The translations under genes and the position numbers were made by a program. Shown piece after piece: positions 17,067-25,600 of a stretch of DNA of 64,000 bases. The stretch's first letter is position 1; every line of letters starts with the position of its first letter. The notes under the pieces are model-generated. The model ran no database searches. It saw only the letters and a list, made by a program, of their open reading frames with translations, and was not told the DNA's origin. Origin of the DNA: Desulfarculaceae bacterium (lineage in GTDB: Bacteria > Desulfobacterota > Desulfarculia > Desulfarculales > Desulfarculaceae); assembly GCA_021737145.1 (NCBI GenBank), contig JAIPEN010000001.1, positions 434,001 through 498,000 on the forward strand, in the 5' to 3' direction.

Positions 17067-18638
17067 TCACGGCATGGCCACCAGATTCACCCGGTACTTG
17101 GATTTGCCAATTTCGATTGTGCTGCCGTTATCCAGGGCCTCCGGGGTACGCACCGGAACTCCATTGAGAATGGTCCCGTTGCTGGAGTCTGTATCCGTGA
17201 TCAAAAACCGGTGTCCGGTCCAAGAAATTTGGCAGTGTCTTTTGGACACTTCGTCGTCCGGAATATCCCACTGGGTGCCGCGCCTGCCGATGGTCAGGCC
17301 GCCTGGTGGGATCCGGTGCTTGAAGCTGCTCCCTTTTTGGGGCCCGGTCAGCGCCACGAACTCCAGCACCGGCTGCTCTTCCGGCTCCGGCTCAACCGTG
17401 GGAGTGGACAAATTGCCCCCCTGCCCGCTCGGTATGGTCTCTCCGGAGCGCGTATCCTGCTTGGTGATAGCGTCCGTTGTCGAATGGCCGTGTGCGTCCT
17501 GCCCTTGGTCGCCTTCGGCGGGCAGTTCCTTGCCCTTCCTGCCAAGCAACAGCCAAAGGCACAGGACCAAAACTATTGCCAGGAACAGACAGGCTGCCGC
17601 GAACAGGCCCCACTGCCAATATTTGCCGGTGGGCAAGTGTAGAAAAACCAGGACCTGGCGGGAGTAGTGCTTTATCTTTGCGGCCAGGCCTGCTGGTGGT
17701 TCCGGAAGGGGCTCCGCCCGGTCGAAATAGATGTGCTTCTCGGCAGCAACGTTGATCTGCCCTTGGCTGTAAACCAGTTGGAGCACATGATCCGAGCCGT
17801 CGGCCCTGCCCTGGGCATCCTGGCAGGAGACCACCAGCTGCTGGTCTATGGCCTGTTTGATTTTCCGGAACAGGCCCCCGTTTTCCCGGGCGGCCGGGTC
17901 CTTCATGAAAAAGCCGCCGTTCAGGTCGGACAGGCGCTTGAGCCCGTCGAGGTATTGGGGCTCGATCCTCGTGTAACCGAGGCAGTAAATGGGTATGCCC
18001 GCGCGCCGGTTGAGATCGAGCAGGTCTTCGAGAGTGATCCCGCTGCCCTCGTCCTTTCCGTCGGAGACCACGATAATGGCCCGGTAGGAAGGGAGGTCGT
18101 CGTCGTAGCGCTGGTTTAGCTCCAGCGCGGACTTTACGCCTGAAAAATAGAGTGTTTTAAGGCTGGTGGGCTTGATTTGCTCCACCTTGGCGAGCAACTC
18201 GTTCTTGTTGCCGCTGAAATCTGACACCACCGATACCAGGTCGCCAAAAGCGATCACGGCCAGCCTATCCTTGGGGCCGAGACCATTTATTAATTTCTTT
18301 ATATCTTCCATTGCCCGCGAGAAAGGCGCGCCGGCCATGGTCTTGGAAACATCCAAGGCAAGGGTATAGGCGACCCCTCTCCCGGATTTTTCGAAGGGAG
18401 CAACGCTGGATATTTTCAAAGGATCGCCGTCCAGCTTGGCGGACAGCTGGGCTTGCGAGACCGTGGTTATCGGCTTGCCGGCCTCATTGATGAGCGAAGC
18501 GAAAATGGTGATCCGGGGCAAATAAACCGATACTTGGGGCAGGGAAAATTTGACTGGAGCTGCCCAGGAAGTAAGCGCCAGGCAGAGCAGTAGCGCGAAC
18601 GCCGCGCCTAACTTGAGGATTCCTCGTCCAGTGCCCAC
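17067..18638 (-). CDS. Periplasmic VWA-domain protein with cytoplasmic FHA domain
   Basis: A 523-residue protein starting at GTG with GGAGAAG five bases upstream. It overlaps the end of the preceding FHA gene by 31 bases. A signal peptide (about 8-27, ending SWAAP) is followed by a von Willebrand A domain (about 88-265). The MIDAS loop is LDVSKT, that is DxSxT instead of DxSxS, and VVSDGKDEG follows. A transmembrane helix lies at about 345-367, then an acidic linker and a C-terminal FHA domain (IGRRGTQW, SKRHC, SSNGT). The VWA domain would bind a periplasmic partner through a metal ion while the FHA domain reads cytoplasmic phosphorylation. Confidence 0.88.
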   Translation of the reverse strand: MGTGRGILKLGAAFALLLCLALTSWAAPVKFSLPQVSVYLPRITIFASLINEAGKPITTVSQAQLSAKLDGDPLKISSVAPFEKSGRGVAYTLALDVSKTMAGAPFSRAMEDIKKLINGLGPKDRLAVIAFGDLVSVVSDFSGNKNELLAKVEQIKPTSLKTLYFSGVKSALELNQRYDDDLPSYRAIIVVSDGKDEGSGITLEDLLDLNRRAGIPIYCLGYTRIEPQYLDGLKRLSDLNGGFFMKDPAARENGGLFRKIKQAIDQQLVVSCQDAQGRADGSDHVLQLVYSQGQINVAAEKHIYFDRAEPLPEPPAGLAAKIKHYSRQVLVFLHLPTGKYWQWGLFAAACLFLAIVLVLCLWLLLGRKGKELPAEGDQGQDAHGHSTTDAITKQDTRSGETIPSGQGGNLSTPTVEPEPEEQPVLEFVALTGPQKGSSFKHRIPPGGLTIGRRGTQWDIPDDEVSKRHCQISWTGHRFLITDTDSSNGTILNGVPVRTPEALDNGSTIEIGKSKYRVNLVAMP

Positions 18639-19264
18639 TTAAACTTCTCCGAGCAAAGGGGGATAAAGATATACGGCGTGGTACCGAACAGTAGTCTGTC
18701 GAAAGGATCGAGCTTGGTGAGGGTCAATACGCGCGAATCATTTCTCCACACTTCGGGATTATCTTTTCGGTTTATATAGAACTCATTCTCTTCGTTGAAA
18801 TATTCGATGACCGCGTGCCAGCGCCGGGATATTGCCATGTCGGCCCCGCCCAAGGCGATGCTGACCGCGCTTTCCGGGTCCCTACCAATTTCGTTGACGC
18901 CTGGTTTGATGCGGTAGTCCCTTCCCTTTTGGTCGCCGCTGGTGCACACCAACCAGCCCACAACCGGCTCATATCCGGCCGTCTTCTTGAAGATACCCAC
19001 CGTGTCGCCACCTGGGTCGGGCCGGTGGATGCGAGTCTCCGTGGAATCGCCTAGGCGCACAGTGCCCCCGGCGCTATCCCTGGCCACGGTGGTCGCGGTC
19101 TGATCATCGTAGTCCAAGCTGTCACTCTCGCTGTCGACCCGAGAACCGTAAGGCTCCATCCCGCTTGTGCTGTCGACGTCCTCGTTGTTTCGGCAGTAAG
19201 GGCAGGAATCATGCTTGTCAGGGTCGTAAAAATGCTGATTCGCATTGCACCTGATCATGGCCAT
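18608..19264 (-). CDS. FHA-domain protein with N-terminal Cys/His ribbon
   Basis: About 218 residues. The ATG at 19264 was chosen because GGAGG lies seven bases upstream; an upstream in-frame start has no such site. The N terminus (IRCNANQHFYDP...SCPYC) resembles the short zinc-binding ribbons found ahead of FHA domains in other bacteria. An acidic, Thr/Ser-rich segment (about 25-90) could carry phosphorylation sites. The FHA-like domain follows at about 105-205, with IGRDPESAV and SRRWHAVIEY. No membrane segment or signal peptide is seen, so it is cytoplasmic. It overlaps and is probably co-translated with the VWA-FHA gene. Confidence 0.8.
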   Translation of the reverse strand: MAMIRCNANQHFYDPDKHDSCPYCRNNEDVDSTSGMEPYGSRVDSESDSLDYDDQTATTVARDSAGGTVRLGDSTETRIHRPDPGGDTVGIFKKTAGYEPVVGWLVCTSGDQKGRDYRIKPGVNEIGRDPESAVSIALGGADMAISRRWHAVIEYFNEENEFYINRKDNPEVWRNDSRVLTLTKLDPFDRLLFGTTPYIFIPLCSEKFKWALDEESSS

Positions 19265-19520
19265 AGTTTTTCCTCCAACGAGCGGACCCATGGGTCCAAT
19301 TCGCCGATATAATCAGCGGATAATTGCCGTCACGGCAATCAGGTCTGATGCTCAACGCTTAGGACGGATAGGCGGGCCGTAGAGGGTACGGAGGTTGGAG
19401 CAGAAGGTTAAATCCTCCGCTGGCATCCAGCTGCCTATGGGCATCCTATGTGCGGTACGAACAAGCAGTCAAGCCGTAAATATTCTCTAAGCGCGCTTTA
19501 AAAAATCACTCGGCTCCATA
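19265..19520. promoter_or_regulatory. Intergenic region with two perfect inverted repeats
   Basis: This 256-base gap holds no recognisable gene. GGACCCATGGGTCC (19284-19297) is a perfect 14-bp palindrome just upstream of the FHA gene's ribosome site. ATTGCCGTCACGGCAAT (19323-19339) is a 7-bp inverted repeat with a 3-base loop. Together they suggest regulation of an internal promoter or a structured leader for the six-gene unit downstream. No convincing -35/-10 pair could be assigned. Confidence 0.35.
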
Positions 19521-20213
19521 TCAATGTATGGTCACGCTGCCGTCGCCATGCACGGTAATGGTCCCCACCAACACCTTGTGCTTTTCCCGGTTCAATACAG
19601 TTTTGGGCAGAGGATTAAAGCCGTCGCGGTGGTAAACCATGCCCGTCACCACGGCCGCGCGCCGATTGCCCCTGAAATCATAGAGATTGTAATAAACCTT
19701 GTAATTACCAGGAGGTGCTTGGGTGATCACCCATACTTCGCGACCGGGACCGAGCTTGTCGTCCTCGCTCAACATACCGGGCGCCCCGGGATAGGATTCC
19801 TTGTTGTAATAAAACTCGCGGCCAGCGGGATCGACCACGTGCAGGTCCACATCATGGCGGCCCGTCTTCCAGGACACCATTACGATGAGAAAGGTTCTTT
19901 TTAATTTGTCCCGCAGCGACTGGACTTCCCGCTGCATGGCCGCCACCTGCTTGCGTTGCCGCGCTGCTCGCGCCTGCAACCTATTAACCTCTTGTCGCTG
20001 GTTGTGAATCTTTCTTTGCTGCGCCTCGATTCGCGCCTGCTGTTGTTGAATTTGTTTGTTTAAGACTCGATTCTCTTCCATTAACTTTTGTGAATCTTTA
20101 TTGAAATACGGAATAATCACCACCATGATAATTAAAAAAGCGCCCATTGCCGAAGCAATGACATCGAGCATGGAAAGGTTAAATACCGTGATATCTCGGT
20201 ATCGGCGCCGCAT
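19521..20213 (-). CDS. TolR/ExbD-like inner-membrane protein with coiled coil and C-terminal beta domain
   Basis: A 230-residue protein. After a basic N terminus, a single transmembrane helix (about 15-36) begins with Asp17 in NLSMLDVIASAMGAF. This is the place of the protonatable Asp in TolR, ExbD and MotB. A long coiled coil (about 40-98, rich in Gln/Arg) follows. The C-terminal domain reads WKTGRHDVDLHVVDPAGREF and on to GDGSVTIH, resembling the YfaP/DUF2135 type of beta-sandwich rather than an OmpA-like peptidoglycan-binding domain. Next to the TolQ/ExbB-like gene, it probably forms the stator partner of an ion-driven motor. Assignment as the TolR-like half rests on the TM motif and gene order. 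Confidence 0.7.
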   Translation of the reverse strand: MRRRYRDITVFNLSMLDVIASAMGAFLIIMVVIIPYFNKDSQKLMEENRVLNKQIQQQQARIEAQQRKIHNQRQEVNRLQARAARQRKQVAAMQREVQSLRDKLKRTFLIVMVSWKTGRHDVDLHVVDPAGREFYYNKESYPGAPGMLSEDDKLGPGREVWVITQAPPGNYKVYYNLYDFRGNRRAAVVTGMVYHRDGFNPLPKTVLNREKHKVLVGTITVHGDGSVTIH

Positions 20214-20322
20214 TATTTTTTATTTGCATTCCAAGACAAGACAGTTCCCCCACGGTTGGTTCGATCCTTAGGCGATTATTTCATCCAAAATATTTCGGAT
20301 CCGCAACCCTGAATAGCTGCCT

Positions 20323-21075
20323 TTAATCCGATACGTATAGCCGGTTAATCAAATTATTTAGACAATAACTGTGGGACGAATTGAGGGCGCCCTCCTCCCG
20401 TTCCTGGGCCAGGTGAATCAAAAACACCAAGGCCGCGCTGAGCATCAAGGCCAGCAAGGTGGTGTTGAAGGCTATGGCAAGGGTCTTGGTTATATTCTCA
20501 AGGTTGGGCTGATCGGGATTAATGGCGCTCAGAGCATAGGCGATACCCACCACCGTGCCTATGAAGCCTATGGTGGGTATTACCCAGGACAGGTAACGCA
20601 ACATGTTGTACTTTAACTCCATCTGGTTGAAATAAATCTCATTGACCGAGTTAAGGATCATGTTGGTCTGTTCAACCGAGTGGCTGGCCTGAAACTGAAG
20701 GATCGAGCGATCAATCATGGCGGGCAAATATGCGCCGTCCTCGTGGAGGTCGTTGCGTACGTTGCGCCTGATGCCTCCCAGGTCGTGGCTCTGCAGGATG
20801 GTGCGCTCATCCTCAGGCAGGTAATGCTTGGCCATAAACTTTTTCTCGAAAAGAATGGCCCGCCATCTCATTACGATATCGCCTATGCCTAGGCAAAAAA
20901 GAATGATCATGAGATTTTGGATTGTGAAGGGGTAGGTGAATACGGTCGAGTATCTATCCAGGAAAATGATCGCGGCCTTTCTGCTTATCTCTGGCAGGAC
21001 AAACGACAATATGGCCACCAGTACAATACCCGCCAGGATCGAAATGCCGCCCATTACCCCCCGTGTTAGCTTCAT
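20323..21075 (-). CDS. MotA/TolQ/ExbB proton-channel family protein
   Basis: A 250-residue inner-membrane protein. Two hydrophobic segments lie in the first 70 residues. A long cytoplasmic part follows (about 70-155), then the two signature helices: IPTIGFIGTVVGIAYAL and TLAIAFNTTLLALMLSAALV, with the conserved Thr and Gly residues of the TolQ/ExbB/MotA family. The length matches TolQ and ExbB, not the long-tailed ZorA. The ATG overlaps the upstream FHA gene's stop codon (ATGA), so the two are coupled. With the TolR-like gene downstream it should form a proton- or sodium-driven complex. It lies far from any tonB, tol-pal or flagellar gene in view. Confidence 0.88.
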   Translation of the reverse strand: MKLTRGVMGGISILAGIVLVAILSFVLPEISRKAAIIFLDRYSTVFTYPFTIQNLMIILFCLGIGDIVMRWRAILFEKKFMAKHYLPEDERTILQSHDLGGIRRNVRNDLHEDGAYLPAMIDRSILQFQASHSVEQTNMILNSVNEIYFNQMELKYNMLRYLSWVIPTIGFIGTVVGIAYALSAINPDQPNLENITKTLAIAFNTTLLALMLSAALVFLIHLAQEREEGALNSSHSYCLNNLINRLYVSD

Positions 21076-21497
21076 TTATACGTCCCCGTGGTTACCGACC
21101 CGCAAACATTACAAGGCTTGCCGGGCGATTTGACATTGCCGCATACGCAACGGACCAAACGCTTGCCCTGCAATGGATTTTTCTTCAGGCGCTGGCCGCC
21201 GCCCCCGGGTGGTCTGGGCGGCTTCAACAAATGCAGGGCCTCTACAATCTCCTTCACTTTTAGCTCGGTGGAGCCAAAACGCACCGTGTCGGAGGGGGAC
21301 ACATAGGCCTTTGTAATGTTGATTAATTTGTCGCCATCACGGCGAAAAGTGCCGTTCAGGCTGCCCAGGTCGGTCAGCTTAATCCTGCCGTCCTCGGTGA
21401 ACGCTATTTCCGCGTGCAAGGACGACACCGATTTGTCATTCAAAATAAAATGACAACTCCGGCCTCTGCCGATGGTGAATTTATCGCGATTGTGCAT
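21072..21497 (-). CDS. Small FHA-domain protein with C-terminal zinc ribbon
   Basis: About 141 residues. The ATG at 21497 has GGGGGGA six bases upstream; ATGs at 21503 and 21512 are alternatives. An FHA domain begins almost at the N terminus (FTIGRGRSCHF, SSLHAEI with Ser-Leu in place of Ser-Arg, and SLNGT). The C terminus is a four-Cys ribbon, CVCGNVKSPGKPCNVCGS. It is the first gene of the island, ATGA-coupled to the TolQ-like gene. This points to the phosphoprotein reader being made in fixed ratio with the motor subunit, perhaps as its cytoplasmic switch. Confidence 0.85.
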   Translation of the reverse strand: MHNRDKFTIGRGRSCHFILNDKSVSSLHAEIAFTEDGRIKLTDLGSLNGTFRRDGDKLINITKAYVSPSDTVRFGSTELKVKEIVEALHLLKPPRPPGGGGQRLKKNPLQGKRLVRCVCGNVKSPGKPCNVCGSVTTGTYK

Positions 21498-21512
21498 GAC
21501 CATTCCCCCCAT

Positions 21513-21727
21513 GGGACTGGAAGCTCAGCGGGCTATGTAGGAAATATTCTAACAAAATATTATAAATAAACTACGATATCTAGCTCGATAAAAAAACACT
21601 ATATGAGCATCAATGTCAACCCAATTCGATTTGAATGGGCCTAATTGACCTGGATTGTAATAATCACCCGCCTCATGAGGCGAGTTGTTTATCGACCCGA
21701 GGGATATTTACCTTCTTCGCAGGCGGC
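21513..21727 (-). promoter_or_regulatory. AT-rich upstream region of the phosphosignalling island
   Basis: This is the only strongly AT-rich non-coding stretch nearby (about 21530-21640), lying ahead of the leftward island. On the minus strand it has a TTGACA and several TATAAT-like hexamers, but no pair at ideal spacing that I would name. A perfect 14-bp palindrome, CGCCTCATGAGGCG, sits at 21669-21682. An imperfect hairpin near 21618-21637 pairs CCCA.TTC with GAATGGG. No gene is seen here. Confidence 0.5.
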
Positions 21728-22651
21728 CTACTGGGTGCGGCTCTGCGAACCCAGGTAGATGGCCGCCACGGCCAGCAGGGCGCCTCCGGCCTCCAGCCAG
21801 GTGGTGGGCCGTCCGAAGAAAAGCACATCCCAGACAAAGGCCAGGGTGGGCTGCAACAGAAGCACCAGGCCCGCGCGGGAGGCGGGCAGGCGCATAAGGC
21901 CCAGGGAGATGAAGGCCCAACCCAGGGCGTGGCAGGCCAGGCCGTAGATGAGCAGCCAGACCCAGTCGGCCAGGGAGGGCACCGCCAGTCCCGTGTTGCT
22001 TTGCAGGGCGTCGGGCAGCAGTATCAGGGCGCAGGCCAGGGAGACCAGGGCCATGTTGGCCTCTGGCTTCAGCCCACCGGCGCGGCGCACCGACCAGCGC
22101 AGGGTGAGCAGGTAGCCGCTGTAGGCGCAGGCGGCGGCCAGGCCCAGGCCCACCCCTAGGCGGGCCGACGGCCCCAGGCCGGGCCAGGAGCTGCCCACCA
22201 GGCCCCACAGCCCGGCCATGGCCAGGGGAATGGCCACGGCCAGCCGCCAGCCGGGGCGCTCCCGGAAGTAGAGCACCCCCACCAAGCCCACCACGAACAC
22301 CTGGAAGTTAGCCAGGATGGTGGCCAGGCCCGGCCCCACATAGAGAATCGAGCGGTGCCACAAGAACAGGTCCAGGGCGATAAAGAATCCGGCCAACAGC
22401 GCCCCGCCCAGAACCGGCCATCCGGCCCAAAAGCGTTGGCCGCGCCACAGGGCCCACAGGCTCAGGCCCAGACCGCCGATGAGCATGCGGTAAAAGGCGC
22501 TGGTCCCGGGTCCCACCGAGGTCAGCTTGACCATGACCCCTGAAAAGCTGATGAGCGCGGCCCCGGCCAGCAGAAAGGCCAGGGGCGCAAGCAGTGGGGG
22601 CGGCGGGTTGACCGCCGCCCCCGCTGGGGTCCTTTGGTTGGGCTCAGGCAC
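21728..22651 (-). CDS. EamA/DMT-superfamily transporter
   Basis: A 307-residue inner-membrane protein with about ten hydrophobic helices in two EamA repeats (ALISFSGVMVKLTSVGPGTS in the first; ACHALGWAFISLGL in the second). Family members export amino acids or other small metabolites; the substrate is not evident. It starts at GTG with AGGAG about eight bases upstream and lies eleven bases after the RND pump gene. It is therefore probably the last gene of the efflux operon. Confidence 0.88.
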   Translation of the reverse strand: MPEPNQRTPAGAAVNPPPPLLAPLAFLLAGAALISFSGVMVKLTSVGPGTSAFYRMLIGGLGLSLWALWRGQRFWAGWPVLGGALLAGFFIALDLFLWHRSILYVGPGLATILANFQVFVVGLVGVLYFRERPGWRLAVAIPLAMAGLWGLVGSSWPGLGPSARLGVGLGLAAACAYSGYLLTLRWSVRRAGGLKPEANMALVSLACALILLPDALQSNTGLAVPSLADWVWLLIYGLACHALGWAFISLGLMRLPASRAGLVLLLQPTLAFVWDVLFFGRPTTWLEAGGALLAVAAIYLGSQSRTQ

Positions 22652-22662
22652 GAGCCCCGCTC

Positions 22663-25600
22663 CTAAATTCCTTCATGCGCCGCCTTGCCCGGCGTTTCGG
22701 CCTCGGGCTTATCGGGCGTTTGCCCCTCGGGCGGCTGGTCGGGGGCCTTTTTCTTGCCCCGTATCTTTTGGAACACCACGAACAGACCGGGCACGAAACA
22801 CACGCCCAGGAAGGTGGCGGCCAGCATGCCGCCGAAGACCGCGGTCCCCAGCGCCTTGCGGGCCCCGGCTCCGGCCCCGGTGGCGATGAGCAGGGGGATG
22901 ACTCCCAGGATGAAGCTGAAGGCGGTCATGAGAATGGGCCGGAAGCGCAATCTCGATGCCTCGATGGCCGCTTCTATGATGCCCTTGCCCTCCTGGTTAA
23001 GATCGCGGGCAAACTCCACGATCAGAATTGCGTTCTTCGTGGCAAGGCCTACTAAAAGCACCAACCCGATCTGGGTGTAGACGTTGTTGTCCAACCCCCT
23101 CACCTGCAGGGCGATGAAGGCGCCCAGCAGGGCCAGGGGCACCGAGAGCACCACCGGCACCGGCAGCTTCCAGCTCTCATACTGGGCGGCCAGCACCAGG
23201 AACACGAAGACCACCGCCACCACGAACACCACCGCGCCGGTGCCGCCGGCCACCACCTGCTGATAGGAGATGCCGCTCCAGGCGTAGCCCATGGTGTTGG
23301 GCAGTTTTTCCTTGGCCATGTCCTCCAGCAGGCTGATGGCCTGGCCGGAGCTGTAGCCCGGGGCCGCGTTGCCCCGGATGGTGGCCGCGGGATACAGGTT
23401 GAAGCGCGGCACCACCTGGGGCCCCAGGGTGGGGTTCACCCTGGCCAGGGTGCCCAGGGGCAGCATCTGCCCTTGGTCGTTGCGCACCTGCAGGGAGCTG
23501 ATCTCCGACGCCTGGTCCCTGAATTTGGCCTCGGCCTGGATGTTCACCTGATAGGTGCGGCCGAACTTGTTGAAGTCGTTCACGTAGGACGAGCCCAGAT
23601 AGGCCTGCAAGGTGTCGAACACCGAAGACAGGGGCACGCCCAGGGTCTTGACCTTGATGCGGTCCACGTCCACGAACAACTGGGGCACGTTGGCGCGGAA
23701 GGTGGTGTACATGCCGGTGAGCCCGCCCTGGGCGTTGCCGTCCTGGATGAACTCATTGGCTATGTTCTGCAAGGTGGTCAGGCTCAGGGCCCCCCGGTCC
23801 TGCAGCTGGAACTCGAAGCCGCCGGCCAGGCCCAATCCCGGCAGGGCCGGGGTGGGGAAGGCCAGAAGCTGGGCCTCCTGAATGCCGTAGAAGGCTATGT
23901 TCAGGCGCTCCAGCATGGCGTTCTGGCTCTGGCCCGGCTTGCCGGCCCGCTCGCCCCAGGGCTTGTACACGATGACCAGGCCGGCCATGTTGGACGACAC
24001 GGTGCTGTCGAGCAGGGAGTAGCCGGTGATGGCGATGTTGTAGGCGATGCCCGGGGTAGCGGCCACGATCTGGTTGGCCTGGTCCACCACCGCCTGGGTG
24101 CGCTCCAGGCTGGAACCGTCGGGAAGCTGAATGCTGGCGATGGCGTAGCCCTGGTCCTCCTCGGGCACGAAGCCGGTGGCGGTGTGACTCATGGTCCAGA
24201 AGGCGGCCGCGCCCAGGGCGCAATAGATGATCATGGCGAAGAAGAGCTTGCGCACCACCTGCTTGACGATGCCCTCGTATCCTCTAGTGGACCACCCCAA
24301 AAACTTGTTGAAGCCGCGCCAGAACCAGTTGCGATGCTCTGGCGTGGGCCTGAGCAGCAGGGCGCAGAGGGCCGGGCTCATGGTCAGGGCGTTGATGGAG
24401 GAGAAGATGGTGGCCACGGCGATGGTGAGGGCGAACTGCTTGTAGAGGATGCCGGTCATGCCGCCCATGAAGGCGGTGGGCACGAAAACGGCCAGCAGCA
24501 CCAGGGTGGTGGCGATGACCGCGCCGGAGATCTCCTCCATGGAGCGCAGGGCCGCCTCCTTGGAGCTGAGCTTGTGCTCGTCTATATTTCGGGCGCAGTT
24601 CTCCACCACCACGATGGCATCGTCCACCACAATGCCGATGGCTAGCACAAGTCCAAACAAGGTCAGGGTGTTGATGGAAAATCCCAGAACGCCCATTACC
24701 GCGAAGGTGCCGATGAGCGACACCGGGATGGTGATGGCCGGGATCAGGGTGGAGCGGATGTCCTGCAAGAACACGAACACGGTCAGGATGACCAGGACGA
24801 TGGCGATGAGCAGGGTCTCCACGATCTCTTCGATGGAGGCGCGCACCACGTCCGAGGCGTCGTAGGCCACCACCGCTTCCAGGCCCTCGGGGAAGCGCAC
24901 CGAAAGATCCTTGAGGGTCTTGCGGCAGGCCTCGGAGAGTTGCAGCAGGTTGGCGCCGGGAAGCTGGTAGACCATGATGGTGGTGGTGGGCTGCTGGTTG
25001 AGCTGGCAGTTGACGCTGTAGGTCTTGGCCCCCAGGTCCACCTTGGCCAGGTCCTTGACCCTGACCAGGCGCCCGTCCGCCCCGGTCTTGACGATGATCT
25101 CCTTGAACTGGTCCACGTCCTTGAGCCGGCCCAGCACGCTAACCGTGAGCTGGAAGCTCTGGCCCTTGGGGGCCGGCGGCTGGCCGATGACTCCGGCCGC
25201 CACCTGGACGTTCTGCTCCTGAATGGCCTTGGCCACGTCGTCGGTGGTCAGGCTGTAGCTCTTGAGCTTTTGGGGGTCCAGCCACACCCGCATGGAATAA
25301 TCGCCCGCGCCCAACACCTGCACGTCGCCCACTCCGTAGATGCGGCTGAGTTCGTCGCGGATGTTGATGGTGGCGTAGTTGCTCAGAAAGACGTCGTCGT
25401 AGAGCCCGCTTTTATCCACCAAGTTGATGCACATGGCGAAGTTGGGCGACTTCTTCTTCGTGGTCACGCCCAGGCGCTTGACCTCGTCGGGCAGCGAGGG
25501 GGTGGCCACGGCCACCCGGTTTTGCACCAGCACCGTGGCCATGTCCTGGTCGGTGCCGGTCTCAAAGGTGACGGTGAGGCTGTAGGAGCCGTCCGCGGCG

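Noticed and set aside
20323-21075. Zorya-type antiphage system
   Set aside because: The MotA-like protein has no long ZorA tail, the partner lacks an OmpA-like MotB domain, and no ZorC/D/E-like helicase or nuclease is nearby.
5672-21512. Type VI secretion regulatory locus
   Set aside because: Kinase, PP2C and FHA proteins fit, but no TssB/C, Hcp, VgrG, ClpV or TssJLM gene is present in the window.
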